Below are positions 44,125-52,322 of a stretch of 64,000 nucleotides of DNA, piece by piece. Source of the DNA: an uncultured Phocaeicola sp. (GTDB lineage: Bacteria; Bacteroidota; Bacteroidia; Bacteroidales; Bacteroidaceae); contig CALUJF010000008.1 in NCBI GenBank assembly GCA_944320855.1, forward strand, positions 1 through 64,000, read 5' to 3'. The notes under the pieces were generated by a model. That model saw nothing but the letters and a program-made list of their open reading frames with translations, made no database searches and was not told where the DNA came from. Each line of letters begins with the position of its first letter. The stretch's first letter is position 1. The position numbers were made by a program, and so were the translations under genes.

Positions 44125-45141
44125 ATGACAATGAAACTGAATATCAAACATGCAATCAGTGGTGCATCCATCGCCATGTTGGTGTTGGCTGCGTGCAATA
44201 ACGAGTACATGCCCGAAAGTGAGGGCGGTCAATCAACCGAAATCCGTCTGACAAGCGGGATAGAAGTCATGTCGCGCACATATACTCCCAAGCAGGATGA
44301 ACAAATAGCAAGCGGCGAGAACGTATATATCTGGGCAGACGAAGCGGAAGCCTCTGCGGATGCTTCATATTTCAATGCCTGGGAACTGACAGCCGACGGC
44401 AACGGAGGGTTTGATGCCGTGGCAGATGCGGATAAGAAGTATTTTCCTGATTCCGGAAATGGAATAGACCTCTATGCCGTGCATGGAAACTTTTCTCCGG
44501 CAATAGTGAAGAATGTGACAGATTTCCCTACATCAGCCATTATCCATACGGTGGAAACAGACCAGACAACAGAAGGAAACTATGAGAAGAGCAACCTCCT
44601 CTATGCTTCCCAGCAAGGTATAGAAAGAACAAAGTCTGCCATTCCTGTAGAGTTCTATCACATGCTTTCCAAGGTACAGATTGCTATCCGTCCGGGGGCA
44701 GGGCTTACATTGAGCGATTTGGAAGGAGCTACAGTAAGCGTGCTTAATACTAAAACGAAAGTTCAGTTCACTCCTTCAAAAGTCGCAGATTTATCTGAAA
44801 CGGCAGTCCGTGGCAGCATGGTAAGCACTTCAGGAGTGGAGAATGAAATTTCTGTACCTGCAATATCTGTGGATTATGTAGAGGGCGATTTCACTTCAGC
44901 CGATAACTATGGCGAAGCCATTATTGCTCCGCAGACACTTGCTGCAAGTACCCGGTTTATAAAGGTGACTTTGGTAGGTAGAAATCCGCTATATTATATG
45001 CTGAATGCACAAAAGACATTCGAGAGTGGAAAGAGATACATCTATCATATCACTGTGAACCTGACTGAGCTTGATGTGGAATCTTCTATAGAAGGCTGGG
45101 GAACAGGCACTAATAACGCTGGTGAGGCAACTATGGATTAA
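44125..45141 (+). CDS. Fimbrillin family lipoprotein 4 (stalk type)
   Basis: A 338-residue lipoprotein (lipobox LVLAAC), start at 44125 or the second ATG at 44131. It is a close paralogue of the next gene: both contain EIRL-SGxEVMSR-YTPKQ, FNAWELTADGNGGFDA, and QxxIERTK/IEKTK-type blocks, and both have the FYHMLSKVxIAIRPG hinge. It ends after SSIEGWGTGTNNAGEATMD, exactly where the paralogue continues into an extra domain. Probably a shaft subunit. Confidence 0.88.
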   Translation: MTMKLNIKHAISGASIAMLVLAACNNEYMPESEGGQSTEIRLTSGIEVMSRTYTPKQDEQIASGENVYIWADEAEASADASYFNAWELTADGNGGFDAVADADKKYFPDSGNGIDLYAVHGNFSPAIVKNVTDFPTSAIIHTVETDQTTEGNYEKSNLLYASQQGIERTKSAIPVEFYHMLSKVQIAIRPGAGLTLSDLEGATVSVLNTKTKVQFTPSKVADLSETAVRGSMVSTSGVENEISVPAISVDYVEGDFTSADNYGEAIIAPQTLAASTRFIKVTLVGRNPLYYMLNAQKTFESGKRYIYHITVNLTELDVESSIEGWGTGTNNAGEATMD

Positions 45142-45186
45142 GGCTGCTCCCGGTTATAGGTATAACTCATTTTATATGCAGAAACA

Positions 45187-46845
45187 ATGAAACGAAACTT
45201 AAAATATACAATATGCGGTGTATCGGCAGCCATGTTAGCTTTGACAGGGTGTAACAACGATACTTTGCCGGGTGGCGATGCTCTGACTGAAATCCGCCTT
45301 AGGAGCGGACTGGAAGTCATGTCGCGCGCATATACTCCCAAGCAGGAGTCTCAGATGGCAAGCGATGAAAAGGTCTATATATGGTCGGATGAGGCTTCTA
45401 ACGGTGTTTCACATTTCAATGCCTGGGAGCTTACAGCCGATGGCAACGGAGGATTTGACGCCCTGCCGGACGGTGAGAAAAGGTATTTTCCTAAGTCGGG
45501 AGATGCAATAAACCTTTATGCCATTCATGGAAATTTCGGTAGCGGAGTAGTGAAGAATGAAACTGCCTTTCCTGTTCAGGGTAATCCTGTAGTCCACTCG
45601 GTTGAAACAGACCAGACCGCTGGAGGAAACTACGAGAAGAGCGACCTTCTCTATGCAACGAAGCACGGCATAGAGAAAACAAAGGATGCAATAACACTTG
45701 AATTCTATCATATGCTATCAAAAGTGGAGATTGCTATCCGTCCTGGTGATGGACTGACAAAGGAGAATTTGGATGGCGCGACAGTAAAAATTGTCAACAC
45801 AAAGACTCAGGTTGAGTTTGTTCCGGCGAAGGTAGGCGATTTATCTGCTGTAAATCGTGGAGAAATGTTGTCAGCTACAGGTACCGCACAGGATATTACT
45901 CTTCCTACTGTATCTGTAGAAAACGACGGCAATGAATTTACTTCAGCCGATAATTACGGTGAAGCGATAGTAGTTCCGCAGGAACTGATTTCAGACACAA
46001 AATTCATAGAGGTCACGCCTGAAGGAATGGCTCCTCTTTATTATAAGCTTGCAAGTGATTTCACTATAGAGAGTGGCAAAAAGTACACTTTCCATATCAC
46101 AGTAAATCTGACAGAACTTGAAGTGACTTCTTCCATAGAAAATTGGAAAGACGGGACAACTGAGGAAGGTGGGGCTTCGTTTCCTTTACCTCCGGCAAAA
46201 GTTGGTGATTATTATTACTCTGACGGTACATACTCTTCTGAACTGAATAGTGAAAAGACACCTATAGGAATAGTGTTTTATGTAGGCCATCATCCATACG
46301 ATATGTCTGATTATTCCGATACAGGTATTGGTCAGGCAAAGTGTAAAGGTTATGTTGTGGCATTGAAGGATGCTACAAGTTCTTACTGTATGTGGGGAGT
46401 CGGGACAAAGAGTTTAGGCCTGATTCCACCTGGTGGAAGTGATGAAATGAGTAGTCTGAAAGAGGATTGGAACGGTTACATAAATACACAGAAAATCATA
46501 TCGGAAGTTGGAGGTACAGAATATCTTGCTCCTGATAGGGAAGAAGGTTATCCGGCTACTTATTATGCAGTAATGGATTATGACAGTAAAGTGAAATCTC
46601 CTTCTTGTAGCAGTGGCTGGTTTCTCCCATCTATAGGCCAAATGTTGGCTGTAAACGGACAGAAAAAAATGCTTTCTGGCAAGGGAGATGAATTAAGTCG
46701 TGTTTGTTACTGGTCATCTTCGGAGGGAGTAAATAACTCGGATGAAGTTGCTTATGATGTGGATGCAACAAGAAGTAGTAGTGTAGTGTATGGTGGCAGT
46801 AAGGATAAAAGCGATTGTTATGTCCGGTCAATCCTTGCTTTTTGA
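45187..46845 (+). CDS. Fimbrillin family lipoprotein 5 with extra C-terminal domain
   Basis: A 552-residue lipoprotein (lipobox LALTGC). Residues 1-325 are paralogous to gene 44125 over the whole length. After SSIENWKDGTTEEGG comes the same extra domain as in genes 40750 and 42340: PPAKVGDYYYSDGTYSSE, TPIGIVFYVG, KGYVVALKDATSSY, SSGWFLPSIGQML, VCYWSSSEGVNNSDE, VRSILAF. The pair therefore shows one pilin backbone in two forms, with and without the tip-like domain. Last gene of the pilus operon; the phased array starts 8 bp after the stop. Confidence 0.88.
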   Translation: MKRNLKYTICGVSAAMLALTGCNNDTLPGGDALTEIRLRSGLEVMSRAYTPKQESQMASDEKVYIWSDEASNGVSHFNAWELTADGNGGFDALPDGEKRYFPKSGDAINLYAIHGNFGSGVVKNETAFPVQGNPVVHSVETDQTAGGNYEKSDLLYATKHGIEKTKDAITLEFYHMLSKVEIAIRPGDGLTKENLDGATVKIVNTKTQVEFVPAKVGDLSAVNRGEMLSATGTAQDITLPTVSVENDGNEFTSADNYGEAIVVPQELISDTKFIEVTPEGMAPLYYKLASDFTIESGKKYTFHITVNLTELEVTSSIENWKDGTTEEGGASFPLPPAKVGDYYYSDGTYSSELNSEKTPIGIVFYVGHHPYDMSDYSDTGIGQAKCKGYVVALKDATSSYCMWGVGTKSLGLIPPGGSDEMSSLKEDWNGYINTQKIISEVGGTEYLAPDREEGYPATYYAVMDYDSKVKSPSCSSGWFLPSIGQMLAVNGQKKMLSGKGDELSRVCYWSSSEGVNNSDEVAYDVDATRSSSVVYGGSKDKSDCYVRSILAF

Positions 46846-46852
46846 TATAAAA

Positions 46853-47010
46853 TGAACCCCAAATGAACGGCAAATGAACAGCGAATGAACACTCCTCGAA
46901 TTCAGGTATTCTTGAATAAGGACATAGATTTCGAATTTCATTTGCCGTTCACTGATTTTCTTTAAACAGTATTTAAATGGTGTTTAAACAGTGCTTAAAT
47001 AGTATTTAAA
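46853..47010. repeat. Two adjacent 11-bp phased arrays (TGAAC, then TTTAAA)
   Basis: TGAAC starts at 46853, 46864, 46875 and 46886 (11-bp steps). After a 46-base gap, the block TTCATTTGCCGTTCA (46937-46951) is the exact reverse complement of 46864-46878. Then TTAAA starts at 46962, 46973, 46984, 46995 and 47006, again 11-bp steps, each inside a TTTAAA-like palindrome. The two words are unrelated but use the same period. The rest of 46846-47191 is AT-rich, with the heptad repeat at its end. Confidence 0.9.
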
Positions 47011-47157
47011 TAATAACAGGGGGTTGTTTTGATAAAAAGGATGCGTTTCGGCATAGGCCAAACTTGAAAAACTTCGTTTTTCATTTGTCTCTGCTCTCAA
47101 CTTTCGCTATCTTTGTAAATGGCAATAGCATTCACTAAATAGCCTTTGTCCCCATTT

Positions 47158-47184
47158 TTAATTATTAATTTTTAATTATTAATT
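47158..47184 (+). repeat. AT-rich TTAATTn heptad repeat, copy 2
   Basis: TTAATT at 47158, 47165, 47172 and 47179 (7-bp period), ending CTCTAACATG into the ATPase start, almost as at 6532-6567, which ends CTCAACATG. Confidence 0.8.
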
Positions 47185-47191
47185 CTCTAAC

Positions 47192-48379
47192 ATGAAATAC
47201 CCTATAGGAATACAGAGCTTCGACCGTATAATAGAGGACGGATTTGTATATGTCGATAAGACAGATATGATTTACAGCTTAGCGAAGGAAGGTTCAATAT
47301 ATTTCCTCAGCCGTCCCCGCCGTTTCGGCAAGAGTCTTCTTGTGTCTACTCTTAAGAACTATTTCCTCGGCAGGAAGGAATTGTTCAAGGGACTGAAAAT
47401 TGATGCTTTGGAGAAGGACTGGAAAGTGTATCCGGTGTTTCATATCGATTTCAATGGTTCTAATTTTATGAAGCGTGGGATATTGGAGAATCGTATAAAC
47501 AGCTATGTGTCCGATTGGGAGAAAGAATATTCATTGGATTCCGGAGATATAGAAGCGGACCTTGGTAACCGTTTTTTAAAGGTGCTTAAAGCAGCCTACG
47601 AACAGAGCGGTCTCCGTGCAGTTGTGCTTATAGACGAATACGACAAGCCAATCCTCGATGTATTGGATTATGACAAGGATTTGGAAGAGGAACACCGCAA
47701 CATTCTGAAAGGTTTTTATTCCACTTTCAAGGATGCTGATGAATACTTGCAGTTTGTTTTCCTGACCGGAGTTACGAAGTTCTCGCAGGTGAGTGTGTTC
47801 AGCGGCTTCAACCAGCCTAAGGATATAAGCATGCACACCAAGTATGAGACACTTTGCGGTATAACTCAGGGGGAACTTGAAAGCTATTTCAGAGAGCCTA
47901 TCGAGGAGATGACGGAAACCTACAGATGCTCGTATGCTGAAATGTTGAATATGCTGAAATCGCAGTATGACGGCTATCATTTCAGCGACAGAATGACTGA
48001 TGTGTATAATCCATTCAGTCTGCTCAACGCTTTTGATTCCGGCAGGGTTTACGATTACTGGTTCAAGAGTGGTACTCCGACGTATCTTGTACGCCTGTTG
48101 TCGCACTCGAATGAGAATCTGAACGAGATAACGGGTAAGTTTTATTCCCCGGAGGAATTTATAGACTACAAGGCCAATGTCGAGCAGCCATTGCCTATGA
48201 TATACCAGAGCGGCTATCTGACGATAAAGGAATTCAGCATGGAAGATGGAACGTTTTTGCTTGATTTTCCAAACAACGAGGTCAAGCGCGGATTCCTTAC
48301 TATAGTAGCTTCTTCTTATTTGGGCGATAGGGTTGAAAATTGTTTGGCATACGGTAACAGAATTCGATTTGGAATATAG
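47192..48379 (+). pseudogene. AAA-ATPase-like / PD-(D/E)XK family protein, 3'-truncated
   Basis: The 395-residue frame is the N-terminal AAA-ATPase_like part of a family that normally runs to about 520 residues with a C-terminal nuclease-like domain. Visible: YPIGIQSFDRIIEDGFVYVDKT at the start (in parts: IGIQSFDRII, FVYVDKTDMIY), Walker A-like RPRRFGKSLLVSTL, Walker B-like VVLIDEYDKPIL, and FLTGVTKFSQVSVFSG. After FLTIVASSYL the family pattern stops and the frame ends in ENCLAYGNRIRFGI. What follows is an unidentified short stretch and then a decayed transposase end (48461-48654). So the nuclease domain has been lost, probably through an insertion and deletion. A high-copy family in Bacteroidales; function uncertain. 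Confidence 0.8.
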
Positions 48380-48460
48380 TCCTGTAAAATTCAAGAACGA
48401 GAGCGGGAAGATACAGGAATGGATACTGGAGCAGCCTAAAACAGACTGCCAAATGCTTGA

Positions 48461-48654
48461 ATACGATTGTTTCACTTTACAAGGTGCAGGATAGAAGCCC
48501 ATGTCTGTATCAGCTTCGTGGCTTTGAAAGTTTACAAGGAATTGGAGCGTCTGCTGAAACCGTCAGGCATAATATGAGTGTGTACAAGGTGCTCGAACTT
48601 GCTAAAACTATAGTGGCTATACAGATTACATTGCCTCAAAGTAAGTATTTATGA
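48461..48654 (+). pseudogene. Remnant of a transposase C-terminus (IS1634/IS4-type)
   Basis: Frame 1 (48461-48573) reads FHFTRCRIEAHVCISFVA then LKVYKELERLLKPSGI; a one-base shift then continues MSVYKVLELAKTIVAIQITLPQSK to 48654. Together these match the usual end of IS1634-like DDE transposases (a RIEAHxCxxFVA block after the catalytic Glu region, then KVYKELER and AKTI). The rest of the element, including catalytic residues and terminal repeats, is absent. A further short open stretch at 48363-48490 (FDLEYSPVKFKNESGKIQEW) between the ATPase and this remnant is not recognised. Confidence 0.7.
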
Positions 48655-48667
48655 CATTTTTTTGATG

Positions 48668-48675
48668 TATTTTTG
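48668..48675 (+). promoter_or_regulatory. -7 box of carbonic anhydrase
   Basis: TATTTTTG matches TAnnTTTG, 27 bp before the ATG at 48703, and lies right after the transposase remnant. Confidence 0.6.
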
Positions 48676-48702
48676 CAGCATGAATTTTATTGTAATATTA
48701 TT

Positions 48703-49254
48703 ATGATAGACGAATTACTTGAATACAACAAATCTTTTGTTGAAGCTAAAGGATACGAAAAGTTTATGACAACTAAGTATCCGGACAAGAAAATTGCTAT
48801 TGTGACGTGTATGGATACGCGCCTTATAGAGTTGCTCCCGGCAGCATTGGGGCTGAAAAACGGTGACGTGAAGATTATAAAGAATGCCGGAGGAACAATT
48901 ACACACCCGTTTGGTAGCGCTATGAGAAGTCTGTTGGTGGCTATCTATGAACTTGGTGTAGAGGAGATTATGATAATAGGCCATACGGACTGTGGAGTGC
49001 AGCATATGGACAGCGATGTGATGCTTTCGCATATGCGCTCGCGTGGAGTTTCCCAGGACCATATCGAGATGATGGAGTATTGTGATGTTGACTTGCGTTC
49101 GTGGTTGAGTGGGTTTGACGATACTGAAGATGCTGTTCGAAAGAGTGTTCATATAGTCCGCCATCATCCGCTGATGCCTGTGGAGGGTATAAATGTCAGA
49201 GGGTTTATCATGAATTCTGTGACAGGAGAGCTGACAGAGATTGAGTCTGATTGA
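48703..49254 (+). CDS. Beta-carbonic anhydrase
   Basis: Interconverts CO2 and bicarbonate in the cytosol. In this 183-residue protein the zinc ligands are Cys36 (in CMDTRL, with the Asp-Arg dyad D38/R40), His94 and Cys97 (in GHTDCGV). The compact length and CMDTR motif fit the short Gram-positive/Rv1284-like branch of the beta class. I start at the ATG 48703; the frame open from 48673 begins with TTG inside the promoter. In CO2-dependent gut Bacteroidales such enzymes support carboxylation reactions; that role is from general knowledge. Confidence 0.93.
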   Translation: MIDELLEYNKSFVEAKGYEKFMTTKYPDKKIAIVTCMDTRLIELLPAALGLKNGDVKIIKNAGGTITHPFGSAMRSLLVAIYELGVEEIMIIGHTDCGVQHMDSDVMLSHMRSRGVSQDHIEMMEYCDVDLRSWLSGFDDTEDAVRKSVHIVRHHPLMPVEGINVRGFIMNSVTGELTEIESD

Positions 49255-49259
49255 TATTA

Positions 49260-49291
49260 TAAAAAAGGTTGGAGCTTTATAGCTCCAACCC
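49260..49291 (-). terminator. Terminator whose loop contains the stop codon of gene 49277
   Basis: On the minus strand GGTTGGAGCT pairs perfectly with AGCTCCAACC (49281-49290 with 49267-49276), loop of 4 bases, then T run (A run on plus at 49261-49266). The TAA stop (49279-49277) lies in the loop, so the last codons GLEL form one arm. Confidence 0.88.
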
Positions 49292-50344
49292 GTCTAATAG
49301 TTTTATGTAAAGGTCTATAGCCTCTTCTATTTCATTTATCATTATATATTCATCTGCCGTATGCGAGCGTGACGATTTACCCGGACCTATTTTTATAGAG
49401 GTGAATGGCATGAGTGCCTGGTCGGAGAGGGTAGGTGAGCCGAAAGGCGTTTTCCCGAGTGCTATGGCACGTTTCACTATAGGATGTTCAGGCGATATGC
49501 TTGATGAGTTTAGTCTGAACGATCTGGCTTTTATCTCGCTGCTGACATGTTTTTTTATTTCTTCGAAAAGAGTTTCGTTTGAATAACATTCGTTGCTGCG
49601 GATATCTACCACTACGCTGCATGTATCAGGAATTACGTTATGCTGAGTGCCGGCGTTTATTTGTGTAACCGTCATTTTTACAGGACCAAGCAGTGGGGAT
49701 TCTTTCTCAAACTTGTGTGTGCGGAACCATTCTATATCAGGAAGAATCTTGTAGATGGCATTGTCGCCTTCTTCGCGTGCCGCATGTCCGGAACGTCCCT
49801 GTGCTGTTACATCGAGCACCATAAGTCCTTTTTCGGCAATGGCCGGATTCATCTCTGTAGGTTCACCTACTATTCCAAGAGTGATTGGCGGCAACTGTGG
49901 AAGTACGCTTTCGATGCCGTTTTTCCCGGAAACTTCTTCCTCGCATGAGGCTAAGAATATAAGATTGTACTTTTGTTCAGTGGCACTCAAATGCTTGTAA
50001 ACCTGAAATAATGATACTAACGAGGCACCGGCATCGTTGCTGCCAAGTCCAAACAGTTTTCCGTTGTCTATCTTTGGGGTAAAAGGCTGTTTACGCCATC
50101 CGTTTACAGGTTTTACTGTGTCTATATGGGAATTTAAAAGAATTGTGGCTTTTGATGTATCGAACATTGGGCTAATACACCATACGTTGTTTCCCATACG
50201 TCCTGTCATAATTCCTGACTCTTCGATGTAGGTTTGCAGGAAATCGGCTGCGGCATCTTCTTCTCTGCTTATGGACGGTATTCCTATCAGGGCTTGAAGC
50301 AGTGTTACAGCCTCCGAAGTGTAATAACTGGTATCTGTCATCAT
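49277..50344 (-). CDS. argE: M20 family deacetylase, ArgE-like (acetyl/succinyl-ornithine deacetylase)
   Basis: Zinc metallohydrolase of the M20/ArgE/DapE family. The 355-residue protein (start at the first of two adjacent ATGs, 50344; the ATG at 50398 lies upstream of the -7 box at 50365-50372) has the metal motif LLNSHIDTVKPVNGW, GLGSNDAGASLVSLF (bridging Asp), the catalytic CEEEVSGKNG, VGEPTEMNPAIAEKG and the late SRSHTADEY His ligand. In Bacteroides this type takes part in arginine synthesis with succinylated intermediates. Substrate (acetyl- or succinyl-ornithine) is inferred from the family, and no arg genes are adjacent, so the symbol is tentative. Confidence 0.82.
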   Translation of the reverse strand: MMTDTSYYTSEAVTLLQALIGIPSISREEDAAADFLQTYIEESGIMTGRMGNNVWCISPMFDTSKATILLNSHIDTVKPVNGWRKQPFTPKIDNGKLFGLGSNDAGASLVSLFQVYKHLSATEQKYNLIFLASCEEEVSGKNGIESVLPQLPPITLGIVGEPTEMNPAIAEKGLMVLDVTAQGRSGHAAREEGDNAIYKILPDIEWFRTHKFEKESPLLGPVKMTVTQINAGTQHNVIPDTCSVVVDIRSNECYSNETLFEEIKKHVSSEIKARSFRLNSSSISPEHPIVKRAIALGKTPFGSPTLSDQALMPFTSIKIGPGKSSRSHTADEYIMINEIEEAIDLYIKLLDGLEL

Positions 50345-50364
50345 ATTATTCTGATATTTTAGGG

Positions 50365-50433
50365 CAAAGATATGTTTTATTTTAGTATATAGTAACAAAA
50401 TTGTGGTAAAATAGAAAAATATAATTAACTTTG
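50365..50433. promoter_or_regulatory. Divergent -7 boxes for gene 49277 and gene 50464
   Basis: CAAAGATA (50365-50372) reads TATCTTTG on the minus strand. TAACTTTG (50426-50433) lies 30 bp before the 50464 ATG. Confidence 0.6.
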
Positions 50434-50463
50434 CGTATTAAGAATTCTAAATAAGTATATAAA

Positions 50464-52269
50464 ATGGGCAAATCATTTTTGTCGGACCTTGTTTTCCGTC
50501 AGGCTAAGAAATACGGTGAAAGAGTAGCAATAAAGTATCGTGATTATTCTATATCTTCGTGGATTTCAGTTTCATGGAACAAGTTTGCAGATAAAGTAAG
50601 GAGAGTTTCCCGTGCTATGGTTGCATTGGGAATACAGGAACAGGAGAAAGTGGGAGTTTTCTCACAGAATATGCCTGAATGCTTTTATGTGGATTTTGGA
50701 GCTTATGCCACAAGAGTAGTGACTATTCCGCTGTATGCCACAAGTTCGGAAGCTCAGGTACATTATATAGTACAGGATGCGTCTATCAGGTATGTCTTTG
50801 TTGGAGAACAGTATCAATATGAGGTTGCAAGACGTGTGCAGGGGCTTTGCAAATCCTTGAAGCAGATTATTATTTTCGATCCGAATGTAAAGAAACTTCC
50901 AGGCGATACAAATTCCATGTATTTTGATGATTTCCTTAAATTGGGTGATGATGAATCATTGCAGAATGAGGTGGACAGGCGTACGGAGGCATCCAAGCCG
51001 GAGGATTTGGCAAATATTCTATACACTTCGGGTACTACAGGAGAGTCGAAAGGGGTAATGCTTCATCATTCATGTTTCGAATACGGGATAAAGGCTCATT
51101 ACGGTCGTTTGGTTACTCTTACAGATAAGGATGTGATAATGAATTTCCTTCCGTTTACACATATTTTCGAGCGTGCGTGGTCGTATCTGTGTATAGACAG
51201 GGGATGTACGCTATGTGTGAACCTGCGTCCTACGGATATCCAGAAGACTATAAAGGAAATCCGTCCTACAGCCATGTGCAGCGTGCCACGTTTTTGGGAA
51301 AAAGTATATGCCGGAGTTATGGACAAGATAAATGAAACTACCGGAGTGAAGAAAAAACTGATGCTTGATGCTTTGAAGGTTGGTAAGGAGTATAACATTG
51401 ACTGTCTGATGAACGGTAAAGAACCTTCTGCAATTCTTAAACTGAAGTACAAATTCTATGAAAAGACAATCTACAGTTTGCTTAAAAAGACCATAGGTAT
51501 AGAAAACGGAAACTTCTTCCCGACAGCAGGTGCGGCCATACCGCCTAAGGTAGAGGAATTTGTAAGGTCGGTAGGTATAAATATGATAGCCGGATATGGA
51601 CTTACGGAAACTACTGCAACTGTTACATGTCAGTGGATTGATGATTATAAGATAGGCTCTGTGGGTAGAGTGTTGCCGGGAGTGGAAATAAAAATAGGTG
51701 AAAATAATGAGGTTCTCGTTAAAGGCGAAACTGTTACCAAGGGATATTATAATAAGGAGGCTGTAACGAAAGCAGCATTCACTGAAGACGGTTGGTTCCG
51801 TACGGGTGATGCAGGATATATTGAGGATGGCCGTCTGTATCTGACTGACCGTATCAAGGATTTGTTCAAGACATCGAACGGTAAATATATAGCTCCGCAG
51901 GCAATAGAAACAAAGTTGGTGGTGGATAAGTATATTGACCAGATTTCAATTATAGCCGACCAGAGAAAGTATGTCTCGGCCCTTATTGTGCCTGAATATT
52001 CCCAAGTGAAGGCATATGCCGAGAGTAAGGGTATAAAATACTCTGATATGAAGGAACTGCTTGCCAACAAGGAGATTCAGGAGCTGTTCCGTATGCGTAT
52101 AGATACTTTGCAGCAGGAGTTTGCACATTATGAACAGATAAAGAAGTTTACTTTACTTCCTGAACCTTTCAGTATGGAAAAAGGTGAGCTTACGAATACA
52201 TTGAAGATTAAAAGACCTGTTCTGATGAAAAACTATGCGGAACAGATAGAGAAGATGTATGAAGAGTAA
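50464..52269 (+). CDS. Long-chain-fatty-acid--CoA ligase (AMP-forming)
   Basis: Activates fatty acids to acyl-CoA via acyl-AMP. The 601-residue protein has the AMP-binding P-loop ILYTSGTTGESKGVMLHH (about 184-201), the FLPFTHIFER motif, AGYGLTETTATVT, and the C-terminal YLTDRIKDLFKTSNGKYIAPQ hinge region with the conserved Lys near the end (LTNTLKIKRP). It is the long-chain type found widely in Bacteroidetes, about 600 residues without extra domains. It stands alone; prfB follows 53 bp later from its own promoter. Confidence 0.93.
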   Translation: MGKSFLSDLVFRQAKKYGERVAIKYRDYSISSWISVSWNKFADKVRRVSRAMVALGIQEQEKVGVFSQNMPECFYVDFGAYATRVVTIPLYATSSEAQVHYIVQDASIRYVFVGEQYQYEVARRVQGLCKSLKQIIIFDPNVKKLPGDTNSMYFDDFLKLGDDESLQNEVDRRTEASKPEDLANILYTSGTTGESKGVMLHHSCFEYGIKAHYGRLVTLTDKDVIMNFLPFTHIFERAWSYLCIDRGCTLCVNLRPTDIQKTIKEIRPTAMCSVPRFWEKVYAGVMDKINETTGVKKKLMLDALKVGKEYNIDCLMNGKEPSAILKLKYKFYEKTIYSLLKKTIGIENGNFFPTAGAAIPPKVEEFVRSVGINMIAGYGLTETTATVTCQWIDDYKIGSVGRVLPGVEIKIGENNEVLVKGETVTKGYYNKEAVTKAAFTEDGWFRTGDAGYIEDGRLYLTDRIKDLFKTSNGKYIAPQAIETKLVVDKYIDQISIIADQRKYVSALIVPEYSQVKAYAESKGIKYSDMKELLANKEIQELFRMRIDTLQQEFAHYEQIKKFTLLPEPFSMEKGELTNTLKIKRPVLMKNYAEQIEKMYEE

Positions 52270-52270
52270 C

Positions 52271-52301
52271 TTGGTCATTTTATGATTTTTGACTAACTTT
52301 G
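52271..52301 (+). promoter_or_regulatory. Promoter of prfB
   Basis: TTGG (52271-52274), 19 bases, TAACTTTG (52294-52301), 21 bp before the ATG. Its -33 box begins 2 bp after the upstream stop. Confidence 0.75.
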
Positions 52302-52322
52302 TAGCCGCAAAAAAGGAATAAG

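Noticed and set aside
47576..48502. 308-codon minus-strand frame opposite the ATPase
   Set aside because: Shadow frame with no domain; the plus strand has clear AAA motifs.
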